DNA of 64,000 bases from Psychrobium sp. MM17-31. Lineage in GTDB: Bacteria; Pseudomonadota; Gammaproteobacteria; Enterobacterales; Psychrobiaceae. The DNA is taken from positions 372,001-436,000 of the forward strand of contig NZ_JAKRGA010000004.1 of assembly GCF_022347785.1 (NCBI RefSeq), read 5' to 3'. The number at the start of each line of letters is the position of its first letter. Within the stretch, counting starts at the first letter, position 1. The notes beneath the pieces were generated by a model, which worked only from the letters and a program-made list of their open reading frames with translations, was not told the origin of the DNA and did not search any database. This document shows, piece after piece, positions 37,298 through 47,705 of the stretch. The position numbers and the translations under genes are program-made.

Positions 37298-37639
37298 ATG
37301 GCCAATAAAAAAACTTATCTTGGCGAATTTGAGCATTTAGTTTTGTTGAGTGTTTTGTGTTTAACGAAAGAAGCTTATGGTGTAACTATTCGCCGCCACT
37401 TAAAGGATACCATTGGACGTGAAGTGTCTATTGGCGCGCTGTATGCGACAGTAGAGCGCTTAGAGAAAAAAGGCTACATCACTTCGCAGAAAGGTGAGGC
37501 GACTGCAGCCAGAGGCGGAAAAGCGAAGCGGTATTTTCAATTGACGCCGCAAGGGCTGGCAGCAGTAGCCGAAACTAAAGAAAAACTCGAATTAATGTGG
37601 GCAAAGTTACCAGAGCTTCCCGCGATGAGTCTTGCTTGA
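37298..37639 (+). CDS. PadR-family transcriptional regulator
   Basis: A 113-residue winged-helix protein: LGEFEHLVLLSVLCLTKEAYG, ISIGALYATVERLEKKGYIT-like segment (VSIGALYATVERLEKKGYIT) and the wing around ARGGKAKRYFQLTPQG. PadR proteins repress nearby genes until a ligand or signal is present. The next gene begins at its stop, and the pair PadR plus permease-prefix protein is a recurring arrangement. Confidence 0.9.
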   Translation: MANKKTYLGEFEHLVLLSVLCLTKEAYGVTIRRHLKDTIGREVSIGALYATVERLEKKGYITSQKGEATAARGGKAKRYFQLTPQGLAAVAETKEKLELMWAKLPELPAMSLA

Positions 37640-37640
37640 T

Positions 37641-38336
37641 ATGGGACATCATTCGCCTCCTGCGTTAGCCAGATTAATATTAGCAGTCGTTTTACCGCGC
37701 CATTTAGTTGATGATGTATGTGGTGATCTTGAAGAAGAGTTTCAGCTGCAAATACAAGAAAAACCGAGTGTAGCTTCCGCTCAATACTGGTATTGGCATC
37801 AAGTGGTTGGTGCTAGCTGTCATTATTTATTCACCAAAACACGGGTTATTTCTGCTGTAATCTCCTTGTTCTCGATTTTCATCTTTCTCGCGCTTTATGG
37901 TGCTGTTTCATTATTATCCTATGGTGAACAAGCGTTTTTTATTGATGATTTCTGGTACAACGGCAATGTCCACTTATTGTTTTCAGAAGCAAAGTTCTGG
38001 CAAGCTATGCCTGATGCTTTGGCCTATAAATTTTCTCCGGATTTGCTACTAGACCTGACTGCTATCTGCTGGTCGTTGGTAGCATTCAGTCTATTGTTAA
38101 AATTGAGTAATGACGCTTGTTTAAGTCTATTCCAATTCTGTTGTTTAGCGGTGATCCTGATGTTGGCTCCTTATTTCTATGGCGTTATTAGTTTTCAAGT
38201 ATTTCACCTTCCGACAAATCAGGTTGGGCCGCTTATCGCCTTAATGTGGTTGCCTATTCTTTATTTAATATTTCCAGTGACGTATTTAGTGACAAATAAA
38301 CTTAAACGGTCGTTGCTCGAATCATATTCATTGTAA
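37641..38336 (+). CDS. Permease-prefix-domain membrane protein
   Basis: A protein of about 231 residues. The N-terminal 45 residues (SPPALARLILAVVLPRHLVD, then DVCGDLEEEFQ) match the prefix domain found before FtsX-like permeases next to PadR regulators. Here it is followed by about four membrane helices and no FtsX permease. ATG 37641 lies directly after the padR stop; an in-frame TTG at 37632 would overlap it. It may be a truncated or specialised form. Confidence 0.7.
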   Translation: MGHHSPPALARLILAVVLPRHLVDDVCGDLEEEFQLQIQEKPSVASAQYWYWHQVVGASCHYLFTKTRVISAVISLFSIFIFLALYGAVSLLSYGEQAFFIDDFWYNGNVHLLFSEAKFWQAMPDALAYKFSPDLLLDLTAICWSLVAFSLLLKLSNDACLSLFQFCCLAVILMLAPYFYGVISFQVFHLPTNQVGPLIALMWLPILYLIFPVTYLVTNKLKRSLLESYSL

Positions 38337-38372
38337 AAGTATTCACTCACTTCGTCTGAAAGGAAGTTTGCT

Positions 38373-40970
38373 GTGTTGATAGTTAAAAAACTGATATGCG
38401 CGCTAGTCTTGATAGTCATATTGATGTCTACAGCTTATTCTGCGGACTACCGTCTTGGCGTTGCCGCTCAGCCCCTTAAGCAAAAAATTTCGCTAAAGTT
38501 AGATCCACAACTGGACGAGTTTTCTGGCTCCACTTCGATAGAGCTGGAAATAGGTCAAGATGTCGAAGGCATAGATATTTATGCTAAAGATATCAGTATG
38601 TCGACTGTGGTTTTAAAAAGTATGACCGCAGATTTAAAGGTGGATTTAGTGCCATCAAAATCTAGTGAATATGACATAGTGACATTGCGCGGATCACAAA
38701 CTATTAGTCGTGGCCGTTATCAGCTATTCATTGAGTACACGGCGCCGATAAACAATGAACCAAATGGCTTGTATAAATTTTCCGATGGCGATGAGCTCTA
38801 CTTAGCGACTCAACTACAAGCGATGAAAGCAAGAACAGTGTTCCCAAGTTTCGATGAGCCATCATTTAAGATTCCATTTCAAATGGATGTAACAGCTCCT
38901 TCGACCTATCAAGTATTAGGCAACACTTCCATTCACAAAATTATTTCGCAGGGTAAGTACACGACTCATTATTTTAAACCAACGGCATCAATAAATACCG
39001 ATGTCTTGGCGGTTGCGGTTGGCAAGTTCACTGCTTGGCCAATAAAGGAAATGGCGATCCCATCAACTATTTATACCATCAAGGGACAGCAGTTAGATGT
39101 TGAGGTAATCCGGCGGGATATCCCCAAAATATTTAAGCATGTCCAATCTTACTTCGACTCGGCGTACCCCTTTGAAAAGTTAGATTTTCTACTGCTCCCA
39201 GTCTATAGCGGCGCGGGAATGGAAAATGTTGGACTCATAACTTTGCATCAAGATTTAGTGACGTTCCCAAATAGTAAAAATGAGATAGGGAACTATGAAT
39301 CGCACAAACTAATTGCTCATGAAATCATTCACATGTGGTTTGGTAACTTAGTAACCATGAAATGGTGGGACGATTTATGGCTCAATGAATCTTTTTCAGA
39401 ATGGCTGGCGAGAAAAATAGTTAATAATCACTTTCAAGAACTCGGTGGTGAGCTAGATTTACCACAACTAGGAGCGTTCTGGGATGATACGCCATCAACG
39501 CCTGCTATTAAGCGCCAGATGAAGTCTGTTGAGGATTACAACGCTATAGGGCAAATCGTTTACACCAAGGGACATGCAATTATATCTATGGTTGAGCAGC
39601 ACGTAGGTGAGTTAGCATTTAAACGCGCTATCGTTGATTACATTAAACAGTTCAGTGGTAAAAACGTCTCGTTTGAGGATTTTATTGGCTTTATGGAAAG
39701 GCATACTAATACGACGCTTTTTCCTATCTTTGACTCGTTTTTGACTAAACCACAATATCCATTGGTAACTTTAACAAGCTCAGAGCGGCAACTGCAGATT
39801 TCTCAGCAGCCATTTTCTGAAACAATATCGACTAAAGGCTCTAGCTTCGATACAACATCGATATGGCATATTCCATTGCGGATAAAATTCATAACGCAAC
39901 AAGGAATTATTACTAAATCTGTTTTGCTAAACAGCAGAAGTCTAAGTATCTCGTTGCCAAAGGGCACTTATGCCGTCTTTGCGGATGGAGGCGCTTTAGG
40001 CTATTTCAGGTACCATGTGAAAGGTTTTGATACCGATTCAACCAATTGGCTTGAACACCTTACCAACAAAGAGAAACGCTCGTTATTGGCTAACAATAGT
40101 GACTTGGTGAAAGGGGATTATTTGAAATATGTTGATGCCCTAGCGCTGCAATTAAAACTGTTACAGAGTGATTTGCTCGTTCATGAGCTCGCAGTCGGTG
40201 TTATTGATGATCTGAATAGTGATTTCTATGATTTTTTACCACTCTCCTTACAGGGAGCATTTCGAGATTATTTGACGAAGGCCTTGTTAAAAACAACAAC
40301 ACAAATACGCTGGTACCAGCAAACAGAGGTTAGTGATGAGCTACGTGCCTCCTCATTGAGTTTCTTGGGAGCAAAGTTATTGGACAAAGATGCGATTAAC
40401 TTTGCCACTTCGCACTATCAAACTGTTTTAAATAACAAATCATCACTGAGTGAATTGATGCAAAGGGCAGTTCTTGAAGTTGTTGCAAGCGATGGGACTA
40501 AAAGGGAGTTCAATCGATTTAAACAAGCTTACATGACATCCAAAAGTGAATTAACGAAAGATAAGATAATTCGCTACATGGGATACTTTTCGTATCAAAA
40601 TTCCGTCGCTGATTACTACAACTTTTTATTTTCAAGCGATCTTAATACGACAGAGTTCAGAGGCTATTATTTACAATATCCAGTCTATAACCCCAAAAAT
40701 AGAATCGATGCTATTAACTATTTAGAAGCTAATCTCTCCAAATTGTTTGCCAGAGTTTCTGAGGATGATAAACAATGGCAACCTTATAGTTTTGCATCTG
40801 GTTGCTCAATGGAATTACGCCGTAAATTAAATCTGATTTATCAGCCTTACTTCAAGGAAGTTAAAGGATTAAAAGAAAAACTGCACAACGTAAATCACAT
40901 GATTAGCAGCTGTGAAAAGATGCAAAGATCTAATCATCCTCAACTAGAAGCATTATTGCTGAAGCATTAA
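38373..40970 (+). CDS. Exported M1-family zinc aminopeptidase
   Basis: An 865-residue metallopeptidase with signal peptide (KKLICALVLIVILMSTAYSA). The M1 exopeptidase motif GAGMEN is near residue 279, and the zinc motif HEIIHMWFGN with the distal Glu in LWLNESFSEW is near 315-340. An ERAP1-like C-terminal helical domain follows (about 530-860). It trims N-terminal residues from peptides, here in the periplasm or outside. The start is GTG at 38373 after AAGGAAG. It is 36 bp after the permease-prefix gene, so probably in the PadR-controlled operon. Confidence 0.9.
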   Translation: MLIVKKLICALVLIVILMSTAYSADYRLGVAAQPLKQKISLKLDPQLDEFSGSTSIELEIGQDVEGIDIYAKDISMSTVVLKSMTADLKVDLVPSKSSEYDIVTLRGSQTISRGRYQLFIEYTAPINNEPNGLYKFSDGDELYLATQLQAMKARTVFPSFDEPSFKIPFQMDVTAPSTYQVLGNTSIHKIISQGKYTTHYFKPTASINTDVLAVAVGKFTAWPIKEMAIPSTIYTIKGQQLDVEVIRRDIPKIFKHVQSYFDSAYPFEKLDFLLLPVYSGAGMENVGLITLHQDLVTFPNSKNEIGNYESHKLIAHEIIHMWFGNLVTMKWWDDLWLNESFSEWLARKIVNNHFQELGGELDLPQLGAFWDDTPSTPAIKRQMKSVEDYNAIGQIVYTKGHAIISMVEQHVGELAFKRAIVDYIKQFSGKNVSFEDFIGFMERHTNTTLFPIFDSFLTKPQYPLVTLTSSERQLQISQQPFSETISTKGSSFDTTSIWHIPLRIKFITQQGIITKSVLLNSRSLSISLPKGTYAVFADGGALGYFRYHVKGFDTDSTNWLEHLTNKEKRSLLANNSDLVKGDYLKYVDALALQLKLLQSDLLVHELAVGVIDDLNSDFYDFLPLSLQGAFRDYLTKALLKTTTQIRWYQQTEVSDELRASSLSFLGAKLLDKDAINFATSHYQTVLNNKSSLSELMQRAVLEVVASDGTKREFNRFKQAYMTSKSELTKDKIIRYMGYFSYQNSVADYYNFLFSSDLNTTEFRGYYLQYPVYNPKNRIDAINYLEANLSKLFARVSEDDKQWQPYSFASGCSMELRRKLNLIYQPYFKEVKGLKEKLHNVNHMISSCEKMQRSNHPQLEALLLKH

Positions 40971-40988
40971 ATTATCTGTGACAGATTG

Positions 40989-41014
40989 AAAGGGAGCAGC
41001 AGCTCCCTTTTTTA
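40989..41014 (+). terminator. Terminator after M1 peptidase gene
   Basis: AAAGGGAGC / GCTCCCTTT stem with AGCA loop and T run, 19 bp after the stop. Confidence 0.9.
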
Positions 41015-41078
41015 TTTTCTGGATTATTGTAATATGTTCCGCTGTTAATTCAGTAGGCTATTGAAAAGGAAGTAATGG

Positions 41079-41540
41079 ATGAAATTTAGGTTATTAATTC
41101 TGATATCAGGTATCTTAACGCTATTTGGTTGTGGGTTAGCGGCTCAAGTAGAAGAAACTGATGCATTAATGGAATCGTTTTACGCTGAAAGGGCTGATGG
41201 GCAGAATGTTGATCGCTACTATGCAAAAATGTTTTGGGATGCGACAAGTCAGCAAGAATGGAAAAATATAATTTCGCTAGTTAAAAAAGCACATGGCACA
41301 TTAAATTCACATGAGCAGGTAAATTGGAACATTAAGTCGACATCTCATACCAACCAACTTTCAGGAACTTTCGTTTCTTATGTTTACAATGCTCATCATG
41401 AAGTTGGCGTAGTGACTGAATATCTAACGCTGTTTAGAGAAGATGATGATGATGAGTTTAAAATATTGAGCCATAGGTTTGATAGTCAGGAAATTAAAGA
41501 ACTTGTTAATAAAGGTATTCAGCAAGTCGCAACTGAATAG
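41079..41540 (+). CDS. Small lipoprotein of unknown function
   Basis: A 153-residue lipoprotein: signal KFRLLILISGILTLFGCG with lipobox LFGC (Cys18). The remainder resembles DUF4019-like small periplasmic proteins (FWDATSQQEWKNIISLVKKA, HEVGVVTEYLTLF). No function is known. It is flanked by terminators on both sides, so it is monocistronic. Confidence 0.72.
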   Translation: MKFRLLILISGILTLFGCGLAAQVEETDALMESFYAERADGQNVDRYYAKMFWDATSQQEWKNIISLVKKAHGTLNSHEQVNWNIKSTSHTNQLSGTFVSYVYNAHHEVGVVTEYLTLFREDDDDEFKILSHRFDSQEIKELVNKGIQQVATE

Positions 41541-41545
41541 AGTAT

Positions 41546-41572
41546 AAAAAGGGAGCTACTGCTCCCTTTTTG
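41546..41572. terminator. Bidirectional terminator between convergent genes
   Basis: AAAAAGGGAGC / GCTCCCTTTTT with loop TACT lies between the stop codons of the lipoprotein (+) and the secreted protein (-), with A and T runs on either side. Confidence 0.9.
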
Positions 41573-41576
41573 TTTT

Positions 41577-42458
41577 TTACAATCCCAACTTTTTACGCAG
41601 TTTGCGGTGCTTGTTGTTGTGTTGTTGCCAGTACTTTTCTTTGATGGTGGCAATTAGTGTCGCGCTTGAGGTGAGTACTTTAGCGCTTTCGCCAAAACCG
41701 CTTTTGTAGGTGTCTTCCCAGCCTTGAATGACGTATGGAAATTCATTGTTAAAGGTAATCGCTAGGGTGCGGTTGAGTGTTGGGTATTTGATATTGTACA
41801 CCGACGTTTTATCGCCTTTATTTAGACTCAGTTTGGCAGGGTAGGCTTTGGTATCGATATGCAATAAACGGCTATATTCCAGCGCTGGAATGAGCTGCAC
41901 TTCACCCTGTGGCAATGATGTTGGGTTGAGACGGATTTTCGTCCATAGCTCATCTTCTAACAGTGCTTTGTTTAAGGTGAAGTTTTTATCCGCTTCGCCT
42001 TCGAAATATGAGTGAGATGACACCTCGAATAACCCGCGATTATTGAGCTGTGCGTAGGCGTTGCCACACCATTCTTGGGTTGTATTACTGACCTTAATTG
42101 CATGACCTTGATTGTCTGTCGGTGAAAAGGTGCTGGTCATGATAGTGTAAGGATAAATGCCTGTAAGAAAGGATTTGTGCTTGTTGAGTTTAAGCACGCC
42201 GATATTAGTGTCTTTTACGGAATCTGCCTTTACCTGCTCCTTTGGTAGGAACTGTTCGGTAACATAAATCAGTGTCGCCGTGCCTTCGTTGAGTTCACCA
42301 TAACGCGCTTGTTGAAGTTTGTATGATGACAACTCGGCATCGCCTGCATACCAATAATCTTTGAATTGCTGATTGATGTGATTATTCGCACTCGCATTGT
42401 GGGCTGTCAGCACTAACAAGGATGCGAGGAGTGAACGCGTTATGTTTGTCTTTATCAT
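41577..42458 (-). CDS. Uncharacterised secreted protein
   Basis: A 293-residue protein with a clear signal peptide (SLLASLLVLTAHNASA). Conserved-looking segments are YWYAGDAELSSYKLQQARYG, QEWCGNAYAQLNNRG and TLAITFNNEFPYVIQGWED. I recognise the sequence type as one occurring widely in marine bacteria without a known function. No catalytic motif can be named. Confidence 0.72.
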   Translation of the reverse strand: MIKTNITRSLLASLLVLTAHNASANNHINQQFKDYWYAGDAELSSYKLQQARYGELNEGTATLIYVTEQFLPKEQVKADSVKDTNIGVLKLNKHKSFLTGIYPYTIMTSTFSPTDNQGHAIKVSNTTQEWCGNAYAQLNNRGLFEVSSHSYFEGEADKNFTLNKALLEDELWTKIRLNPTSLPQGEVQLIPALEYSRLLHIDTKAYPAKLSLNKGDKTSVYNIKYPTLNRTLAITFNNEFPYVIQGWEDTYKSGFGESAKVLTSSATLIATIKEKYWQQHNNKHRKLRKKLGL

Positions 42459-42570
42459 TGGGTTATTCCGCTGTGAATGGGCATCTATTAACAGACCTTA
42501 GCATCTGCTAAATAATTACACAGGTGGCTCTTTACGATAAAGACTTGTACGAACAAGAACTGCGGGCAAA

Positions 42571-42596
42571 CAAAAAGGAGCTAAAAGCTCCTTTCT
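42571..42596 (-). terminator. Terminator of the DEAD-box helicase gene
   Basis: On the minus strand AAGGAGCT / AGCTCCTT with a TTT loop is followed by TTTTTG, about 20 bp beyond the helicase stop. Confidence 0.85.
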
Positions 42597-42616
42597 TCGT
42601 GATAAATATTCTGACG

Positions 42617-43954
42617 CTATTTAGAGTCAGACTTCACATTACCCGACCAAATATCCGCATAAATAGAAGATTCTTTTTTGGCAGCTTTCTTGGCTTTTTT
42701 CTTTTTGCCAGAACCCGGCGGTGGCACGACAGGTTTGTTGGCAGAAAAATCAGGATCGATAAGTGACTCGTCGATTTCAAAGCCGGCGATTTCTTCGCGT
42801 TCTAATCTGAACTTGTTTTTCTTCTCGATAATTTTGAAGTGGTGATAATCTTCATAATCGATTAGCGATAACGCCAAACCAATTTCACCGGCACGGCCAC
42901 TACGACCAATGCGGTGCATGTAATCTGCTGGGCTTCTTGGTAAATCGTAGTTAATTACCACAGGTAGCTTTTCGATATCTAAGCCACGGGCGGCAATATC
43001 TGTAGCGATTAACACTTCAATTTCGCCATCTTTAAATGCTTGCAGCACACGGCTACGTGCGCCTTGACCTTGATTGCCGTGGAATACTTCGGCAGTAATG
43101 TCGTGTTTAGCAAGCTTTGATGCAAGGTGTGAGCAACCGCTTTTTGAATTTACGAATACTAAAACCTGTCGCCATTGATTTTCTTTAATTAAGTGCGCCA
43201 GCGCAGCGGTTTTCTGACCTTTGTTTACGGTAAACACACGCTGAACTAATGTACTGGCATCGGCGCTTTGCACCTGTACTTCAACAGGATTGTTTAGCAG
43301 TTTTGATGTTAACGCTTTTACCTGTTCAGGGAAGGTGGCGGAGAATAACAGCGTTTGTTTTTGCTTTGGCATCATCGCCAATAGCGCTGACAACTCTTCG
43401 GTAAATCCTAAACTCAACATGCGATCGGCTTCATCAAGCACTAGTGTTTTTACTTGATCGAGTTTAATAGCATTGCTGGAAATCAAATCGAGTAGGCGAC
43501 CCGGTGTTGCCACCAAGATATCGGTGCCACCGCGCAGTGCTAGCATTTGTCTATTAACAGACACGCCACCAAACACGGCGACGGTTTTTACTGTGCCATT
43601 TAGATGAAATGCGTAAGAGCGAATACTGTCAGCGACTTGGGTTGCTAATTCACGTGTCGGCACTAACACTAGCGTTGCTGCGTAGTTTCCTTTCTTGTTT
43701 GTGCTCGGCTTTCCAGATGATTTAGCGTTAAACAGCTGTTGCAGCAATGGCAGGGCAAAGGTCGCTGTCTTACCCGAGCCAGTATTCGCGCCTGCGATGA
43801 GATCACTACCATTCAACACACTTGGAATGGCTTGCGCTTGAATCGGCGTTGGCTGTTTATATTCCAAGTCGACTAAACGCGCCAACAATGGAGAAATAAG
43901 GCCAAGCTCGCTAAAACAGCTTGATGAAGAGGCGGTATTATTGTCGTTAGTCAT
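42617..43954 (-). CDS. rhlE: DEAD-box RNA helicase (RhlE-type)
   Basis: A 445-residue ATP-dependent RNA helicase: Q motif (FSELGLISPLLARLVDLEY, PTPIQAQAIP), Walker A GANTGSGKTATF, PTRELATQ, VATPGRLLD, DEAD in LVLDEADRML, SAT in LLFSATFP, and in domain 2 ATDIAARGLDI and MHRIGRSGRAGE. The C-terminus is a short basic tail (KKKKAKKAAKKES). The pattern fits the RhlE group, which acts in ribosome assembly and RNA turnover. RhlE against other DEAD paralogues is the only doubt. Confidence 0.9.
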   Translation of the reverse strand: MTNDNNTASSSSCFSELGLISPLLARLVDLEYKQPTPIQAQAIPSVLNGSDLIAGANTGSGKTATFALPLLQQLFNAKSSGKPSTNKKGNYAATLVLVPTRELATQVADSIRSYAFHLNGTVKTVAVFGGVSVNRQMLALRGGTDILVATPGRLLDLISSNAIKLDQVKTLVLDEADRMLSLGFTEELSALLAMMPKQKQTLLFSATFPEQVKALTSKLLNNPVEVQVQSADASTLVQRVFTVNKGQKTAALAHLIKENQWRQVLVFVNSKSGCSHLASKLAKHDITAEVFHGNQGQGARSRVLQAFKDGEIEVLIATDIAARGLDIEKLPVVINYDLPRSPADYMHRIGRSGRAGEIGLALSLIDYEDYHHFKIIEKKNKFRLEREEIAGFEIDESLIDPDFSANKPVVPPPGSGKKKKAKKAAKKESSIYADIWSGNVKSDSK

Positions 43955-44168
43955 GAATAGTCGCGGCTTAAAGTAAAAGTAATGGCGCTATTTTACCGTA
44001 TTTATGTCCATGAGAGTGAACTGAATCTAGCTTGATTATTGTTGGGTGGTAAATGTGTGTTGTTTACCTCGTTTTGAATTGTAATTGAGCACTCAATGCA
44101 TTACATTCACCAAACACTGTTACACATAGATGTGTATTGAAAATCATTAAAGCTAAGGAAAGCTCCTC

Positions 44169-44564
44169 ATGAAAAAATTATCCCTCTTGATTACTGTATG
44201 TTTATTTCTCTTATTAGGAGTAAATTCAGCATACGCTGTCACTGTTCAGCAAGCATATTCAAAACAGCAAAGTGATGTCCAAGTTCAAGGGATGGGAACC
44301 GTCGTTCGGTTGCTAAGCGATGATCTAGAAGGCGCCCGTCATCAAAAATTCATTCTTAAATTATCATCAGGCCAAACCATACTTATTGCCCATAACATCG
44401 ATTTAGCCCCGCGTATAAATAGTATTGCTACTGGTGATAAAGTGCAGTTTTTTGGTGAATACGAGTGGAATAACAAAGGCGGTGTCGTACATTGGACGCA
44501 TCACGATCCGCGAAGACGTCATGTTGGTGGCTGGCTTAAACATCGCGGGAAGGTTTATCAGTAG
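44169..44564 (+). CDS. DUF3465-type exported protein
   Basis: A 131-residue protein with a signal peptide (KKLSLLITVCLFLLLGVNSAYA) and an OB-like small domain. It carries the conserved end WNNKGGVVHWTHHDPRRRHV and GGWLKHRGKVYQ that I associate with DUF3465. OB-fold-type nucleic-acid interaction is a possibility; no function is known. Confidence 0.82.
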   Translation: MKKLSLLITVCLFLLLGVNSAYAVTVQQAYSKQQSDVQVQGMGTVVRLLSDDLEGARHQKFILKLSSGQTILIAHNIDLAPRINSIATGDKVQFFGEYEWNNKGGVVHWTHHDPRRRHVGGWLKHRGKVYQ

Positions 44565-44707
44565 GATTAACTAGATTGGGAGTCAGCAGTGGCTGATGGA
44601 CTATCGTTGAAGTTATTGTATGTTTAATTTTGCTTTAATTCCGTCAATCTCGCTATTGATATGTTTTTGTTCTTAAAGTTACGTTAAAAAATTACCTGTA
44701 TTAAATA

Positions 44708-45763
44708 ATGAGTTTTATTAAAGTGATAAATGATTTATCTAGAATAACTGTATACATTGAGTCTTATGCGATTAACAGAAACAACGGAGAATGGTGTAAG
44801 CGAGCCAATGCGACAGGCTTTTTTGTAAAAACTGAAAATAAAATATTATTGGTAACGAATTGGCACGTTGTCACTGGATTAGATCCGAATAACCCGCAAA
44901 AAAATAGAGGGAGGAGTGTACCTGAAGTTTTAAAAATCACTGTAATTAGCAAAGATAATATGATTACTGAATTGTCACTCCCGTTATACAACAAAGAGCT
45001 GGAGCCATTATGGCGGGAACATCCAGAGCGGAATACTGTTGATTTAATTGTATTACCTATTTCAATGACTTTAGATAAGTATTTTCATATTTTTGATATC
45101 TTTTCAGAACTTGATTCACACTCATTAACTCCTTTGGTTGGAAAAGATGTGTTTATTTTAGGTTATCCTTTTGATAAGGATTCTTTAAAGGAATCATTTG
45201 ATGATTTTGACCATTATTTTTTACCTATCTGGAAAAGGGGGAGTATTGCAAGTGAACCCTCAGCTCTAATTTCAGATAAAGTGATTTTAATAGATAGTTT
45301 GACTCGAGCAGGGATGTCAGGTTCGCCAGTCGTTTTATCTGAAGATGTTTCAATAATGGTCGCACGTACCAAGCGCGGACAAGACGTACTAAAAAGAATT
45401 GATGAAGGTGATGTTTTGGCAATCACAGAATCAACACCAGAGGATATTGGCTACGAACAGCGTCAAAAATATAGCATTTTAGGAGTTTATTCTGGGGTAG
45501 TTGGTACAACTAAGCTTCAGGAGTTAGCTTTAGGAAAGTGCTGGCATATCGATGTCCTTCAAAATTTAATTGAAAACCAAATTAAGGGAAAAATGCCTTA
45601 TCATGCACCATTGCCGCCTCATCCCTACTACGAAGAATTTGTCGAGCAAACTATGGGGGTTATTATTCGTATAGATTCTAATGGTGAAAACATCGAAACA
45701 ATAAGACTTTCAAAAGAGTATGAACTGCCATCTTATTCATATAGCTATAATTTTAGAAATTAA
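44708..45763 (+). CDS. Trypsin-like serine protease domain protein
   Basis: A 351-residue cytoplasmic (no signal peptide) protein with a trypsin-like triad: His in LLVTNWHVVTG (about 53), Asp in NTVDLIVLP (about 111) and Ser in GMSGSPVVL (about 204). The rest is poorly conserved. It is more AT-rich than its neighbours and stands alone between DUF3465 and lrp genes, suggesting transfer. Such stand-alone trypsin-like proteins are seen in defence and stress contexts; the role here is unknown. Confidence 0.75.
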   Translation: MSFIKVINDLSRITVYIESYAINRNNGEWCKRANATGFFVKTENKILLVTNWHVVTGLDPNNPQKNRGRSVPEVLKITVISKDNMITELSLPLYNKELEPLWREHPERNTVDLIVLPISMTLDKYFHIFDIFSELDSHSLTPLVGKDVFILGYPFDKDSLKESFDDFDHYFLPIWKRGSIASEPSALISDKVILIDSLTRAGMSGSPVVLSEDVSIMVARTKRGQDVLKRIDEGDVLAITESTPEDIGYEQRQKYSILGVYSGVVGTTKLQELALGKCWHIDVLQNLIENQIKGKMPYHAPLPPHPYYEEFVEQTMGVIIRIDSNGENIETIRLSKEYELPSYSYSYNFRN

Positions 45764-45805
45764 AATAATGAGGCAGCTGAACATTAAAATTTTAATAGTT
45801 TAGCT

Positions 45806-46234
45806 TTACCGCTTCAACTTAGTCGCCAAAATTACCGATGAATTCGTTCGTTCCACCCCTTCTAGGTTACCAATTTCTTCCAATACCGTATTCAGCTTAT
45901 TGAGTGACTGTGCCTGCACCACGGCGATGAGATCGTATTCGCCGCTGATGACGTGGAGATCGACGATTTGCGGGATGCGTTGTAGTTCAAGGTTGGTTTT
46001 CGATACCAACTTAGGACTTTCTTTGATCAGCACGTGGGCAGACACAATGTCGTCGAGATATTCGCTGCCGTAGTTAACGCTGTAGCCTTGGATGATGCCG
46101 CTTTGTTCTAATTTGGTAATGCGGTTTTGTACCGTCGAGCGGGATAAATGCAGGGCGCGGGCTAGATCTGAGACACTGGCGCGGGCGTTTTCTCGTAGTA
46201 GGGCTAATAGCTCTTCATCTTTCTTATTTATCAT
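45806..46234 (-). CDS. Lrp/AsnC-family regulator
   Basis: A 142-residue protein. The winged helix (MINKKDEELLALLRENARAS, LHLSRSTVQNRITKLEQSG) is followed by a RAM/AsnC ligand-binding domain (VISGEYDLIAVVQAQ). These bind amino acids and respond by changing oligomer state. It is divergent from the second ast cluster with a 207-bp gap, so control of that cluster by this regulator is likely; arginine or a pathway intermediate would be a sensible ligand (inference). Confidence 0.87.
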   Translation of the reverse strand: MINKKDEELLALLRENARASVSDLARALHLSRSTVQNRITKLEQSGIIQGYSVNYGSEYLDDIVSAHVLIKESPKLVSKTNLELQRIPQIVDLHVISGEYDLIAVVQAQSLNKLNTVLEEIGNLEGVERTNSSVILATKLKR

Positions 46235-46324
46235 AATGACGATCTATTTGGTTAATTTGATAGGTTATATGGTTAAAAATATCATATCGACACTGCAAAT
46301 TGAATGATTGAAGCGACATAATAA

Positions 46325-47647
<1,323 letters not shown>

Positions 47648-47664
47648 TAAGCAATAACTTAATT

Positions 47665-47690
47665 AAAGGGCTGATTATTCAGTCCTTTTT
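47665..47690 (+). terminator. Terminator between astC and astA, copy 2
   Basis: AAAGGGCTGA / TCAGTCCTTT (one G-T pair) with a TTAT loop and a T run ending just before astA. It is at the same position as the copy 1 terminator but of unrelated sequence. Confidence 0.75.
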
Positions 47691-47705
47691 GTTTGAGGAA
47701 TTATT

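Noticed and set aside
42524-42766. Plus-strand open frame of 80 codons
   Set aside because: It overlaps the helicase terminator and 3' end on the opposite strand, and the translation is low-complexity Phe/Arg. It is a shadow.
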